From NCBI RefSeq assembly GCF_003864255.1, contig NZ_QWEZ01000001.1:930001-994000 (forward strand): a stretch of DNA of 64,000 nucleotides, written 5' to 3'. Below the pieces are notes generated by a model. The model ran no database searches, had not been told where the DNA came from, and was given only the letters and a program-made list of their open reading frames with translations. Shown here piece by piece: positions 7,913-17,205 of the stretch. Both the position numbers and the translations under genes were made by a program. The number at the start of each line of letters is the position of its first letter. Positions within the stretch are counted from its first letter, which is position 1. Source of the stretch: Aestuariirhabdus litorea. GTDB taxonomy: Bacteria; Pseudomonadota; Gammaproteobacteria; Pseudomonadales; Aestuariirhabdaceae.

Positions 7913-8797
7913 ATGAATGCCATCACCGCTCTGCCTGGCGAGTCAGCCGACAACAGCCTGGGGGTGGATCGCCAGTGGCTGGCCTCGCTGGAGCTGGGCT
8001 TCGAGCGCCGTAACGGCCGTACCGCCCTCCACCATCTCCTGCACCAGGGCCCGCTGCGGGTGCAGAAGCCCTTTTACCCGGAGGGGGAGTGCTGCCACGT
8101 TTACCTGCTGCATCCCCCCGGCGGGCTGGTCAGCGGCGATCAGCTGGCGATCGATATCGAGCTGGGGACCGACAGCCATAGCCTCATCACCACCCCCTCG
8201 GCGGGCAAAATCTACAAGGGAGACAGCAATGACGTTGCCCAGCAGCAAGCGTTGGTGGCTCGCGTAGGGGAGGGGGCTGCGCTGGAGTGGCTACCCCAGG
8301 AGACCATCCTGTTTGACGGTGCCCAGGGGCGCACCCGAACCCGCATCGAGTTATCCGGGGATGCCCGCTTTATCGGTTGGGAGCTGGTGAGCCTGGGCCG
8401 CCCCGCCAGTGCGGAGCGCTTCGAGCGGGGCAGCCTGTTGCAACAGGTGAGCCTCTATCGTGATGGCCGGCCATTGTTGCTGGAAAAGCAGGAGCTGCTG
8501 GCTGGCAGCGAGCTGGCGAACCGGGCCTGGGGGCTGGATGGCCGGGTGGTGGCCGGCAGCGCCTGGGCCAGCGGCTTCGTTTCCGAGCCATTGGAACTGG
8601 TCGATGCCCTGCGTGAGCTGGCCAGCGATGACCCCGACGCCCGCTACGCCATCAGCTATCGACGCGATGTGTTGTGTGTGCGCTACCTCGGCAACGAGAT
8701 GGAGGCGGCCCGCCACTACTTTACCGAGGCCTGGCACTGCATTCGCCCGGCCCTGCTGCAACGGGAGGGGGCGATACCGCGCATCTGGCTGACCTGA
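7913..8797 (+). CDS. ureD: Urease accessory protein UreD
   Basis: A 294-residue UreD/UreH family chaperone. Recognisable stretches are LHHLLHQGPLRVQKPFYPEG, HVYLLHPPGGLVSGDQL, TTPSAGKIYKGD and EWLPQETILFDGA. UreD docks on apo-urease and, with UreF and UreG, passes nickel into the active site in the cytoplasm. ATG 7913 (MNAITALPGES) is preferred over an upstream TTG at 7874 because of family length and a GGGAG sequence upstream. It is the first gene of ureDABCEFG behind the sigma-54 promoter. Confidence 0.95.
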   Translation: MNAITALPGESADNSLGVDRQWLASLELGFERRNGRTALHHLLHQGPLRVQKPFYPEGECCHVYLLHPPGGLVSGDQLAIDIELGTDSHSLITTPSAGKIYKGDSNDVAQQQALVARVGEGAALEWLPQETILFDGAQGRTRTRIELSGDARFIGWELVSLGRPASAERFERGSLLQQVSLYRDGRPLLLEKQELLAGSELANRAWGLDGRVVAGSAWASGFVSEPLELVDALRELASDDPDARYAISYRRDVLCVRYLGNEMEAARHYFTEAWHCIRPALLQREGAIPRIWLT

Positions 8798-8878
8798 CCC
8801 GGCGCCGCGCGACCCGCCCTTACCCCGGCAGATAACGACTTAACCGAAACGACGCAACAGAGAACAAAAGGGACAACC

Positions 8879-9181
8879 ATGGAATTAACCCCCCGCGAGA
8901 AAGACAAGCTGATGCTCTTCACCGCCGCTCTTGTGGCCGAGCGCCGCCGGGCGCGGGGCGTCAAGCTCAACTACCCGGAATCGGTGGCCCTGATCAGTGC
9001 AGAAATCCTCGAAGGTGCCCGCGATGGCAAGAGTGTGGCGGAGCTGATGAGCTACGGGCGCACCATCCTCAGCCGTGATGAGCTGATGGAAGGGGTGCCG
9101 GAGATGATCGACGAGATCCAGGTGGAGGCCACCTTTCCCGATGGCACCAAGCTGGTCACCGTCCACGACCCCATCCAGTAA
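8879..9181 (+). CDS. ureA: Urease gamma subunit UreA
   Basis: A 100-residue protein of exactly the usual length. It starts [20 protein letters not shown] and contains [19 protein letters not shown] and the closing [17 protein letters not shown]. It forms part of the (alpha-beta-gamma)3 urease together with UreB and UreC, which hydrolyses urea to ammonia and carbamate in the cytoplasm. The RBS-like AAGGGACA precedes the ATG. Confidence 0.97.
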   Translation: MELTPREKDKLMLFTAALVAERRRARGVKLNYPESVALISAEILEGARDGKSVAELMSYGRTILSRDELMEGVPEMIDEIQVEATFPDGTKLVTVHDPIQ

Positions 9182-9225
9182 CCGCACCCTGCCGCTCCAC
9201 GCAGCGCAACCCACAGGAGAAGACG

Positions 9226-9555
9226 ATGCATCCTGGAGAAATGAAGATCAAGGCGGGGGAGATCGAGCTCAACCCCGGCCGCGAAACCCGCACCCTCAAA
9301 GTGGCGAACAGCGGCGACCGGCCGATTCAGGTGGGCTCCCACTACCACTTCTATGAGACCAACCCTGCCCTCAGCTTTGAGCGTGAGCTGAGCCTGGGTT
9401 TTCGCCTCAACATTGCGGCCGGCACCGCGGTGCGCTTCGAACCCGGCCAGAGCCGCACTGTCGAGCTGGTGCGGTTTGCCGGCAAGCAGCGCATCTTCGG
9501 TTTTCGGGGCGAGGTGATGGGTGACCTCAACAGGGGGGAGAACGCAGATGGCTAA
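9226..9555 (+). CDS. ureB: Urease beta subunit UreB
   Basis: A 109-residue protein with the usual MxPGE opening ([20 protein letters not shown]) and the family core [17 protein letters not shown] and [15 protein letters not shown] 9226 is chosen over ATG 9241 because AGGAG lies at good distance before it, while the later ATG has its GGAG too close. It overlaps ureC by 8 bases, a usual arrangement for equal-stoichiometry subunits. Confidence 0.97.
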   Translation: MHPGEMKIKAGEIELNPGRETRTLKVANSGDRPIQVGSHYHFYETNPALSFERELSLGFRLNIAAGTAVRFEPGQSRTVELVRFAGKQRIFGFRGEVMGDLNRGENADG

Positions 9556-11254
9556 GATTTCACGGCAGGCGTACGCCGAGATGTACGGACCCACCACCGG
9601 CGACCGGGTTCGGCTCGCCGATACCGAACTCTGGATCGAGGTGGAGCAGGATTACACCCACTACGGGGATGAGGTGAAGTTCGGCGGTGGCAAGGTGATT
9701 CGTGATGGCATGGGACAGAGCCAGGGGCTGGCCAGCGCCGTGGTGGATACCCTGATCACCAACGCCCTGATCCTCGACCACTGGGGCATCGTCAAGGCCG
9801 ATGTGGGGATCAAGAACGGCCGTATCGTTGCCATCGGCAAGGCGGGCAACCCCGATACCCAGGAGGGGGTCACCATCGAGGTGGGGCCCGGTACCGACGT
9901 TATCGCCGGTGAGGGGCAGATCCTCACCGCCGGCGCCATCGACTCCCATATCCACTTTATCTGCCCCCAGCAGATCGACGAGGCGCTGATGTCCGGCGTC
10001 ACCACCATGCTCGGCGGCGGCACCGGCCCCTCCACCGGCACCAACGCCACCACCTGCACCCCCGGACCCTGGCACATCGGCAAGATGCTGCAGGGAACCG
10101 ACCACCTGCCGATGAACTTCGGCTTCCTCGGCAAGGGCAACGCCAGCCTGCCCGGGGCGCTGGAGGAGCAGCTGCTGGCGGGTACCATGGGGTTGAAGCT
10201 GCACGAGGACTGGGGCACCACCCCGGCCTCCATCGACAACTGCCTCAGTGTGGCCGACCGCTTTGATGTGCAGGTGGCGATCCACACCGACACCCTCAAC
10301 GAATCCGGCTTTGTGGAGGACACCATCGCCGCCTTCAAGGGGCGCTCGATCCATACCTACCACACCGAGGGGGCCGGTGGCGGCCATGCGCCCGATATCA
10401 TCAAGGCCTGCGGTCTCCCCAACGTCCTGCCATCCTCCACCAACCCGACCCGCCCCTACACCGTCAATACCGTGGATGAGCACCTTGATATGCTGATGGT
10501 CTGCCACCACCTGGATCCCAACATTCCCGAGGATGTGGCCTTTGCCGATTCGCGCATCCGCAAGGAGACCATCGCCGCCGAGGATATCCTTCACGACCTG
10601 GGGGCCTTCTCCATGATCGCCTCCGATTCCCAGGCGATGGGGCGGGTGGGTGAGGTGATTACCCGTACCTGGCAGACCGCCCACAAGATGCGCGTTCAGC
10701 GCGGCCTGCTGGCGGAGGACAGCGCGCTGGGGGCTGACAACTACCGCGCCCGTCGCTACATCGCCAAGTACACCATCAACCCGGCGCTGGCCCACGGTAT
10801 CGCCCACGAGGTGGGGTCGATCGAGGTCGGTAAACTGGCGGACCTGGTGCTGTGGAAACCGCGTTTCTTCGGTATCAAACCCTCCCTGATCATCAAGGGC
10901 GGGGTGATCGCTGCGGCCCCTATGGGCGACCCCAACGCCTCCATTCCCACCCCGCAACCGGTGCACTACCGGCCGATGTTTGGCGCCTCACCGGCCGCTG
11001 CGGCCGCCACCAGCCTCACCTTTGTCAGCGCCGCTGCGCTGGAGCGGGGGCTCGAAGAATCCCTGCGCCTGGAGCGGCGCCTGGCGGCCTGTCGCAACGT
11101 GCGCGAGGTGAGCAAGGCCGACATGGTACTGAACAGCTACCAGCCGCAGATGGAGGTGGACCCGCAAACCTACGAGGTGCGCGCCGACGGTCAGCTGCTG
11201 ACCTGCGAGCCCGCCACCGAGCTGCCCATGGCGCAGCGTTACTTCCTGTTTTAA
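9548..11254 (+). CDS. ureC: Urease alpha (catalytic) subunit UreC
   Basis: A 568-residue amidohydrolase. The active site is complete. The His pair in [11 protein letters not shown] falls at residues 134 and 136, and the carbamylated Lys in [10 protein letters not shown] at 217, the same numbering as Klebsiella UreC. Then come the nickel-ligand His of [13 protein letters not shown], the His of [15 protein letters not shown], and the flap segment [14 protein letters not shown] with its Cys-His-His. The dinuclear nickel centre hydrolyses urea. The start ATG is inside the ureB end. A long open frame on the opposite strand is an artefact of codon bias. Confidence 0.98.
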   Translation: MAKISRQAYAEMYGPTTGDRVRLADTELWIEVEQDYTHYGDEVKFGGGKVIRDGMGQSQGLASAVVDTLITNALILDHWGIVKADVGIKNGRIVAIGKAGNPDTQEGVTIEVGPGTDVIAGEGQILTAGAIDSHIHFICPQQIDEALMSGVTTMLGGGTGPSTGTNATTCTPGPWHIGKMLQGTDHLPMNFGFLGKGNASLPGALEEQLLAGTMGLKLHEDWGTTPASIDNCLSVADRFDVQVAIHTDTLNESGFVEDTIAAFKGRSIHTYHTEGAGGGHAPDIIKACGLPNVLPSSTNPTRPYTVNTVDEHLDMLMVCHHLDPNIPEDVAFADSRIRKETIAAEDILHDLGAFSMIASDSQAMGRVGEVITRTWQTAHKMRVQRGLLAEDSALGADNYRARRYIAKYTINPALAHGIAHEVGSIEVGKLADLVLWKPRFFGIKPSLIIKGGVIAAAPMGDPNASIPTPQPVHYRPMFGASPAAAAATSLTFVSAAALERGLEESLRLERRLAACRNVREVSKADMVLNSYQPQMEVDPQTYEVRADGQLLTCEPATELPMAQRYFLF

Positions 11255-11264
11255 CGGAGATCGT

Positions 11265-11807
11265 ATGCTCAAGATTGTGCAACGCCAGGCCGCCGCCGAG
11301 GGCATCAACGCCGATGACCGCCTCAGCCTGCCCTTCGAACTGAGACGCAAGGGGCGCTTTCGTGCCCGCACCGAGGGGGGCGTCGAGGTGGGGGTCTTTA
11401 TCGAGCGCGGGCAGCTGCTGGCCGACGGCGATCTGTTGCTCACCGAGTGTGGCCAGCGGATCCGGGTGTGCAGCCAGCGCGAAGCCGTGGTCACCGCCCG
11501 CAGCGCCAACCCACTGGCTTTCGCCCGCGCCTGCTACCACCTGGGTAACCGCCATGTTCCCCTGCAGATCGGTGAGGGCTGGCTGCGCTTTCAACCCGAC
11601 CACGTGCTGGAGGAGCTGGTGCGCCTGCACGGCCTGGAGGCCCAGCCGGAGCAAGCTCCTTTTGACCCCGAGAACGGCGCCTACGGCCATCTGGGCGGTC
11701 ACCGCCACAGCGACGATCATGATCACCGTCACGATCATGATCATGGCCACGACCACAGTCATAGCCACGCGCCCAAGGCCGGGGCTCTGGCGGGGCAGGG
11801 ACGATGA
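11265..11807 (+). CDS. ureE: Urease accessory protein UreE (nickel-binding metallochaperone)
   Basis: A 180-residue UreE. The N-terminal domain has LPFELRRKGRFRARTEGG. The core ends in the family motif ARACYHLGNRHVPLQI, whose His binds nickel at the dimer interface. The C-terminus (about 150 to 175) is rich in His and Asp (repeats of HDH), a nickel store found in many UreE proteins. It delivers nickel to UreG/UreDF. Its stop overlaps the ureF start by ATGA. Confidence 0.95.
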   Translation: MLKIVQRQAAAEGINADDRLSLPFELRRKGRFRARTEGGVEVGVFIERGQLLADGDLLLTECGQRIRVCSQREAVVTARSANPLAFARACYHLGNRHVPLQIGEGWLRFQPDHVLEELVRLHGLEAQPEQAPFDPENGAYGHLGGHRHSDDHDHRHDHDHGHDHSHSHAPKAGALAGQGR

Positions 11808-12469
11808 CCCCGGCCCTGCTGCCGCTGCTGCAGCTGGTCAGCCCGGCGCTGCCGATCGGCGCCTTCGCCTACTCCCAGGGTCTGGAGTACGCCATTGATG
11901 GCGGCTGGCTCACACAGGAGGGGGAGCTGGAGGCCTGGCTCTCGGGCGTTATGGAGTCGGGGCTGGGGCAGGTGGACCTGCCGCTGATCCTGCGCCAGAT
12001 GCGCGCCTGGCGCGCTGTCGACGACGGGGCGCTGGACCACTGGAACCAGTGGCTGCTGGCCAATCGCGAGACCCGCGAGCTGCTGCAGGAGGAGCTGCAG
12101 TTGGGGGGGACGCTCTCCCGCCTGCTGGCCTCCCTCGAGCTGCTACCAGCCGAGCGCCCACTGCCGCCGGAGCCGGCCTACTGCACCCTGTTTGCCATCG
12201 CCGCCTGTCACCACGGTATCGAGGAGTCCGATGCGCTGCAGGGGTTCTGTTGGAGCTGGCTCGAGAACCAGGTCACGGTCGCCTGCAAAACCCTGCCCCT
12301 GGGGCAGACCGCCGCGCAGCGGCTGCTGCAACGGCTGATGCCGGTGATTGTCCGCACCTGTGATACTGCGCTAGCGCTGGAGGATGAGGCGATGGGGGGC
12401 ACGCTGCCCGGCTTTGCCATCGCCAGCGGCTGTCACGAAACCCAATATTCACGGCTGTTTCGCAGTTAG
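11804..12469 (+). CDS. ureF: Urease accessory protein UreF
   Basis: A 221-residue all-helical chaperone. Family landmarks are LLQLVSPALPIGAFAYSQGLEYAI near the N-terminus, NRETRELLQEE in the middle, and CHETQYSRLFRS at the C-terminus. It binds UreD on apo-urease and recruits UreG. The ATG overlaps the ureE stop. Confidence 0.95.
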   Translation: MTPALLPLLQLVSPALPIGAFAYSQGLEYAIDGGWLTQEGELEAWLSGVMESGLGQVDLPLILRQMRAWRAVDDGALDHWNQWLLANRETRELLQEELQLGGTLSRLLASLELLPAERPLPPEPAYCTLFAIAACHHGIEESDALQGFCWSWLENQVTVACKTLPLGQTAAQRLLQRLMPVIVRTCDTALALEDEAMGGTLPGFAIASGCHETQYSRLFRS

Positions 12470-12499
12470 GCGTGGCCAACCCCGTTAACCATCGAGCGC

Positions 12500-12515
12500 C
12501 TCGCCTGCGGGCGAG
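12500..12515 (+). other. Small intercistronic hairpin between ureF and ureG
   Basis: CTCGCC-TGCG-GGCGAG forms a 6-bp stem with a four-base loop in the 72-base gap between ureF and ureG. There is no T run. It may modulate ureG mRNA level; function is unproven. Confidence 0.35.
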
Positions 12516-12541
12516 CGCCAACCACAATAAGGAGTTACAGC

Positions 12542-13186
<645 letters not shown>

Positions 13187-13336
13187 GAGCAGGTCAACAA
13201 CGAGGAGCAGATCAAGAAAGGGACGAAAAAGTGACTCAGGAGGAGCCAGCGGCACGATGATGGGTTAAACTCTTGGACAATTTTTCTGCCACCCCGCCGC
13301 CTCAACCCGAGCGGGATAAGGAACAAGGAACGCTCA

Positions 13337-13918
13337 ATGAACAGCCCTCAATCGGTTACCCAGGCCACCTCCGACAGCCACCCGGCGGTCCCTATTACCC
13401 GTAACTGGGTAGAGCGGGTCGTGGTGGGGTTGAACTTTTGCCCCTTCGCCAAACGCGAGTTTGAACTGGGGCGCATCAACTACCGGGTGATGCCGGTGGA
13501 TGTCGACGAGGCACTGCTGCTGATGCTTAATGAGTGCCAGCGCCTCGAGGAGGAGCCGGAGATCGAAACCACCCTGCTGATCTTCAGTAACAGTCTGCAG
13601 GACTTTGACGACTTCCTGGTGGTGATCGATATCGCCAACCAGCTGCTGGAGGAACAGGGCTACGAGGGGGTTTTCCAGCTGGCGAGTTTTCACCCCGACT
13701 ACCGCTTTGCCGGTTGCAGTGAGGAGGACCCGGCCAACTTCACCAACCGCTCCCCCTATCCCATGCTGCACCTGTTGCGTGAGGCCAGCCTCACGCGGGT
13801 GCTGGAAAAGCACACCGATCCCGAATCGATTCCCGCCACCAATATGGAGCGAGCCCGCACCCTGGGGGTGGGACAGCTGAACGCGCTGCTGGCCGGTTGC
13901 TCGCAGCCCGAGGCCTAA
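13337..13918 (+). CDS. DUF1415 family protein
   Basis: A 193-residue cytoplasmic protein of the DUF1415 family, conserved in many gammaproteobacteria and of unknown function. Recognisable features are WVERVVVGLNFCPFAKREFE near residue 30, LASFHPDYRFAG around 115 and NRSPYPMLHLLREASL around 140. The CPFA element with its single Cys and the HPDYRF stretch are the most conserved parts. Its stop codon overlaps the stop codon of the convergent ABC transporter gene. Confidence 0.85.
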   Translation: MNSPQSVTQATSDSHPAVPITRNWVERVVVGLNFCPFAKREFELGRINYRVMPVDVDEALLLMLNECQRLEEEPEIETTLLIFSNSLQDFDDFLVVIDIANQLLEEQGYEGVFQLASFHPDYRFAGCSEEDPANFTNRSPYPMLHLLREASLTRVLEKHTDPESIPATNMERARTLGVGQLNALLAGCSQPEA

Positions 13919-15732
13919 AGCGCCGACTGGCCGGGCTCGGCCGGGTCCTGAAACTGCAGCTGGGCCAGCCGCTTGTAGAGCGGGGAGCTTGCCAGCAGCT
14001 CGCGGTGGGTACCCTGGGCCACAACTTTACCCCCCTCCATTACCAGGGTCCGGTCCGCATGCAGGACGGTGGCCAGGCGGTGGGCGATGATCAGGGTCGT
14101 GCGCCCCTTCATCAGCTCCACCAGGGCCTGCTGAACCCAGTGTTCGCTCTCGGCGTCGAGGGCACTGGTGGCCTCATCCAGTAACAGGATTCTCGGGTCC
14201 TTGAGGATCGCTCGGGCGATCGCCAGGCGCTGCTTCTGTCCCCCCGAAAGACGGGTTCCCTGCTCCCCCAGGTGGCTGGCGTAGCCTTGCGGCAGGGCGC
14301 AGATAAAGTCGTGGGCGTGAGCGGCTTTGGCGGCGGCGATCACCTCCTCATCGCTGGCGTCGGGTTTGCCATAGCGCAGGTTGTACCAGACATCAGCGGT
14401 AAACAGCGCCGGTTGCTGGGGCACCACGGCGATCTGCTGGCGCAGCCAGCCCGTATCCAGCTCACGAATATCCACCCCGCCCAGGCGGATGCACCCCTGT
14501 TGCGGGTCGTAGAAGCGCTGCAGCAGCTCGAACAGGGTCGACTTGCCCGCCCCCGAAGGCCCCACCAACGCCAGGCTCTGCCCCTCGGTAATCTCCAGGT
14601 TGAGTTTGCTCAAAGCCGCGGTGTCGGGGCGGCTGGGGTAATGAAAACTGACCTGCTCCAGCGCCAGCACCGGCCCTCCGTCGGGGCTGCCGGTGGCGGG
14701 AGCCTGAGGCCTTTCCGGCCGCCCCTCCTGCGGTTCCATAAGGGCGGGGGGAGGGATCTCGGCCCGCTCGTTAAGGAGCCCGATTAGCCGTTCGGTGGCG
14801 CCCGCCGCCCGCTGCAGTTCGCCGTACACCTCGGAGAGGGTGGCCACCGCCATCGCCATCATGATGGCGTAGAAGACAAAGGCCCCCAGCTCGCCCCCGC
14901 TCATGCGCCCGGCCAGCATATCCGTACCCCCCACCCACAGCATGCCGGTGATGGCGCCGAATACCATCAGGATCACCACCGCAATCAGCAGCGCCCGCTG
15001 CCGTACCCGCTGGCGCGCCACCGCGAAGGCGGCCTCCACTTCACGGCCAAAGGCCGCTTGCTCCTGGGCCTCGCGGGTGTAGCTCTGCACCGTCTTGATG
15101 TGCTGGATGATCTCCCCCGCGTAGCTGCCTACATCGGCGATGGAGTCCTGGCTGCGCCTGGAGAGCGAGCGCACCCGGCGCCCGTAGAGCAGCACCGGTA
15201 ACAGCACCAGCGGCACACACACCAGCACCATCAGGCTCAGTTTGAGGTTGGTGACCAGCAGCAGGATGAGGGCACCGACAAAGGTGAGACAGCTGCGTAG
15301 CGCCATCGAAAAGGAGGAGCCGATAATGGTCTGCAGCAGGGTGGTGTCGGTGGTCAGCCGCGACATGATCTCGCCGCTGCGGTTGGATTCAAAATAACTG
15401 GGGTGCAGGCACACCACATGGTTGAACACCGCCTTGCGCAGGTCCGCGCTCACCCGCTCCCCCAGCCAGGAGACCAGGTAGAAGCGGGTAAAGGTGCCCA
15501 CCGCCATCAACAGCGCCAGGCCGATGATAAAGAACACCGCCTGGCGCAACGCCTCGGCCGACTGGGCCACAAAACCCTCGTCGATCAGCAGCCGCACCCC
15601 CTGGCCGATCGACAGCGTCACCGCCGCCGTCAGCACCAGCGCCACCCCCGCCGCAACCAGCGTCCCCTGGTAGGGGATCACAAACTGCCACAACTGCAGT
15701 AGCACCGAGAGGGATTTTTTGGGGCTGTTCAT
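13915..15732 (-). CDS. ABC exporter, fused membrane and ATPase domains (MsbA-like)
   Basis: A 605-residue half-transporter. The N-terminal 330 residues hold six membrane helices with the exporter coupling segments (SYFESNRSGEIMSRLTTDTTLLQ). After a Pro-rich linker the ATPase carries Walker A GPSGAGKST, Q-loop VPQQPALF, signature RLSGGQKQRLAIARAI, Walker B ILLLDEATSALD and H-loop IAHRL. It acts as a dimer exporting a hydrophobic substrate (lipid or drug). It is closer to the general multidrug type than a certain MsbA, so no symbol is given. Its upstream region contains a perfect LexA-type box over a possible promoter. Confidence 0.88.
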   Translation of the reverse strand: MNSPKKSLSVLLQLWQFVIPYQGTLVAAGVALVLTAAVTLSIGQGVRLLIDEGFVAQSAEALRQAVFFIIGLALLMAVGTFTRFYLVSWLGERVSADLRKAVFNHVVCLHPSYFESNRSGEIMSRLTTDTTLLQTIIGSSFSMALRSCLTFVGALILLLVTNLKLSLMVLVCVPLVLLPVLLYGRRVRSLSRRSQDSIADVGSYAGEIIQHIKTVQSYTREAQEQAAFGREVEAAFAVARQRVRQRALLIAVVILMVFGAITGMLWVGGTDMLAGRMSGGELGAFVFYAIMMAMAVATLSEVYGELQRAAGATERLIGLLNERAEIPPPALMEPQEGRPERPQAPATGSPDGGPVLALEQVSFHYPSRPDTAALSKLNLEITEGQSLALVGPSGAGKSTLFELLQRFYDPQQGCIRLGGVDIRELDTGWLRQQIAVVPQQPALFTADVWYNLRYGKPDASDEEVIAAAKAAHAHDFICALPQGYASHLGEQGTRLSGGQKQRLAIARAILKDPRILLLDEATSALDAESEHWVQQALVELMKGRTTLIIAHRLATVLHADRTLVMEGGKVVAQGTHRELLASSPLYKRLAQLQFQDPAEPGQSAL

Positions 15733-15851
15733 AAAGGGATAGGGAGACCGTAAACCTGAGTGCCCCTAGTGTATGACGGTGGGGCGGGTTTACAAGGGTG
15801 GCGTGGGTGGCATAAAGGATTTGAAGAGGTTTATGTGTCGCTTTTGTATGT

Positions 15852-15867
15852 CTGTTTTTATATACAG
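15852..15867. promoter_or_regulatory. LexA (SOS) box
   Basis: CTGTTTTTATATACAG is a perfect CTGT-N8-ACAG LexA operator with an AT-rich centre. Read on the minus strand it covers a candidate promoter for the ABC exporter. That promoter has -35 TTGTGG at 15881-15886 and -10 TATATA at 15859-15864, with a 16-base spacer. It also lies about 210 bases upstream of the first island gene on the plus strand, so the regulated side is not certain. Confidence 0.6.
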
Positions 15868-16022
15868 TGTTTATATTGCGCCACAATGCTGAGATCTTGC
15901 TAGTCAGGAGCTTATCCGGAAACGTTCAGAAAGCCTTTATTGATCTGAGGCAACGAGCGGATAAATGGTAGAACCATGGTGCCGAAATGGCTGATATTGT
16001 ATTTAGTGGCCTGTTCGAGTAA

Positions 16023-16051
16023 CGTCAATGTTATGTAACATAACATTGACG
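16023..16051. promoter_or_regulatory. Perfect 29-bp palindrome, likely operator of the island operon
   Basis: Arms CGTCAATGTTATG and CATAACATTGACG (13 bp each, no mismatch) flank the centre TAA. It ends 24 bases before the ATG of the first operon gene, where it would cover the promoter or start region. The adjacent small gene looks like a ribbon-helix-helix protein, so autoregulation is the simplest reading. Confidence 0.7.
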
Positions 16052-16075
16052 CATGGCGTGCGATAGGTGGTTCAA

Positions 16076-16270
16076 ATGAGTATTGGTTCCAGTGGCCGGA
16101 TAGTGATCGAAGTAGATACAGACACAAAACAGATGCTGTACAGCTTGTTAAAGAAGGATGGCATGAGCTTGAAAGAGTGGTTTCTTAAAAACGTGGATGA
16201 GTATCTAGGTGTTCAGGAGCAGCTCCAACTTGAGATGGACCGGTTGACGGACGAGGGAGGAGTAAAATGA
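16076..16270 (+). CDS. Small ribbon-helix-helix-like protein, probable operon regulator
   Basis: A 64-residue protein. Its order is a short polar start, a beta strand (GRIVIEVD), a helix (TDTKQMLYSLLKKDG), a turn, and a second helix (SLKEWFLKNVDEYLG), then a charged tail. This strand-helix-helix layout of about 45 residues is that of ribbon-helix-helix DNA-binding proteins, which bind palindromes as dimers. The call is structural inference, not a recognised family. The ATG at 16076 is chosen over GTG 16067. It overlaps the DUF4007 gene by ATGA, so it is coupled to the defence operon. The palindrome just upstream is its likely target. An antitoxin-like or cofactor role cannot be ruled out. Confidence 0.6.
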   Translation: MSIGSSGRIVIEVDTDTKQMLYSLLKKDGMSLKEWFLKNVDEYLGVQEQLQLEMDRLTDEGGVK

Positions 16271-17205
16271 AACTCAACCCAAAGAAGGCATCCTTTGGTC
16301 GTCATGAGACCTTTGCGCTTCGCTATGGTTGGTTGCCCAAGGGTTACGCTGCGCTTATAGAAGGGCAGGAAAAAGGGGTGGATGTCTTTAGCAGTGATGA
16401 CGCAACCGTCGTGTTGGGTGTTGGTAAAAATATGGTGGCCTCAATACGCTATTGGTTAAGAGCTTGCCAAATAATAGACCCGGTTAATTCGGAGCCAACT
16501 GAAGTAGGGGATCTGATTTTTAACCCGGCGGGTGGATACGATCCCTATTTGGAAGATGAGGCAACAATCTGGCTATTACACTGGCTTTTGGCGAGTAACG
16601 CTGAGCAGGCAACAGCCTGGTTTTGGTTTTTTAACAAGTTTCACAAGCCTGAGTTTACATCCCAGGAGCTCACTACAGCCCTAGTAGATTTTGTTAAGGA
16701 TGTAATGATAGAAGGGAAGAAACCCTCATTAGCAACGTTGAAAAATGACGCTCAATTGATTCATCGCATGTACACCCAATCCAAGGGAAGTGGACGGACG
16801 CCACTTGAAGATGCACTGGACTCTCCTTTAGCGCTTTTAAGATTGATGTCTCAAGGAGAAGGGGGCCGTCGATTTATCTCACGTCCTGAGGTCCGGCAGG
16901 GTTTACCTTTAGGCGTGCTGGGCTTTGCGGTACTTCAATTGATGAAACAGCGCCAGATTAAATCGATACCCATCGAGGAACTCATGTACTCCCGAGGCGA
17001 TTTTTGTGCGCCCGGGGCCGTGTTTCGGCTAACCGAAAACGATCTGATCACCAAGCTGGAAAAGCTTATAAACTACATACCCGGTGTGCTCGATATTCGA
17101 GATACGGCCGGTATACACCAACTATTTCTTGTTGATGATAAATATGAGCCAGGTGAATGCTTAGAGGAGCATTACCAAACGGCTAGCGGAGAGGTGGCAG
17201 CATGA
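16267..17205 (+). CDS. DUF4007 family protein
   Basis: A 312-residue protein. The opening FGRHETFALRYGWLPKGY is the family's hallmark (xxGRHETFxLRYGWLxK). The central WLLHWLLASNAEQATAWFWFFNKF and a winged-helix-like middle follow. Members are found beside PAPS-reductase-like proteins and large ATPases in DNA-modification defence loci; the biochemical role is unknown to me. A DNA-recognition or scaffolding part is a reasonable guess because the first 100 residues look like a winged helix (KNMVASIRYWLRACQIID). It is joined by ATGA overlaps to both neighbours, which suggests a fixed-ratio complex. Codon use is visibly more AT-rich than in the chromosome genes outside. Confidence 0.8.
   Translation: MKLNPKKASFGRHETFALRYGWLPKGYAALIEGQEKGVDVFSSDDATVVLGVGKNMVASIRYWLRACQIIDPVNSEPTEVGDLIFNPAGGYDPYLEDEATIWLLHWLLASNAEQATAWFWFFNKFHKPEFTSQELTTALVDFVKDVMIEGKKPSLATLKNDAQLIHRMYTQSKGSGRTPLEDALDSPLALLRLMSQGEGGRRFISRPEVRQGLPLGVLGFAVLQLMKQRQIKSIPIEELMYSRGDFCAPGAVFRLTENDLITKLEKLINYIPGVLDIRDTAGIHQLFLVDDKYEPGECLEEHYQTASGEVAA

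Noticed and set aside
9560-10966. A 468-codon open frame antisense to ureC
   Set aside because: It lies fully inside the perfectly conserved ureC gene, its protein is low-complexity (Gly/His/Val-rich) and matches no family; it follows from the strong GC bias at third positions.
15912-16127. A 71-codon minus-strand frame at the left island edge, considered as a transposase remnant
   Set aside because: It overlaps the perfect palindrome and the first island gene, and no transposase motif could be identified.
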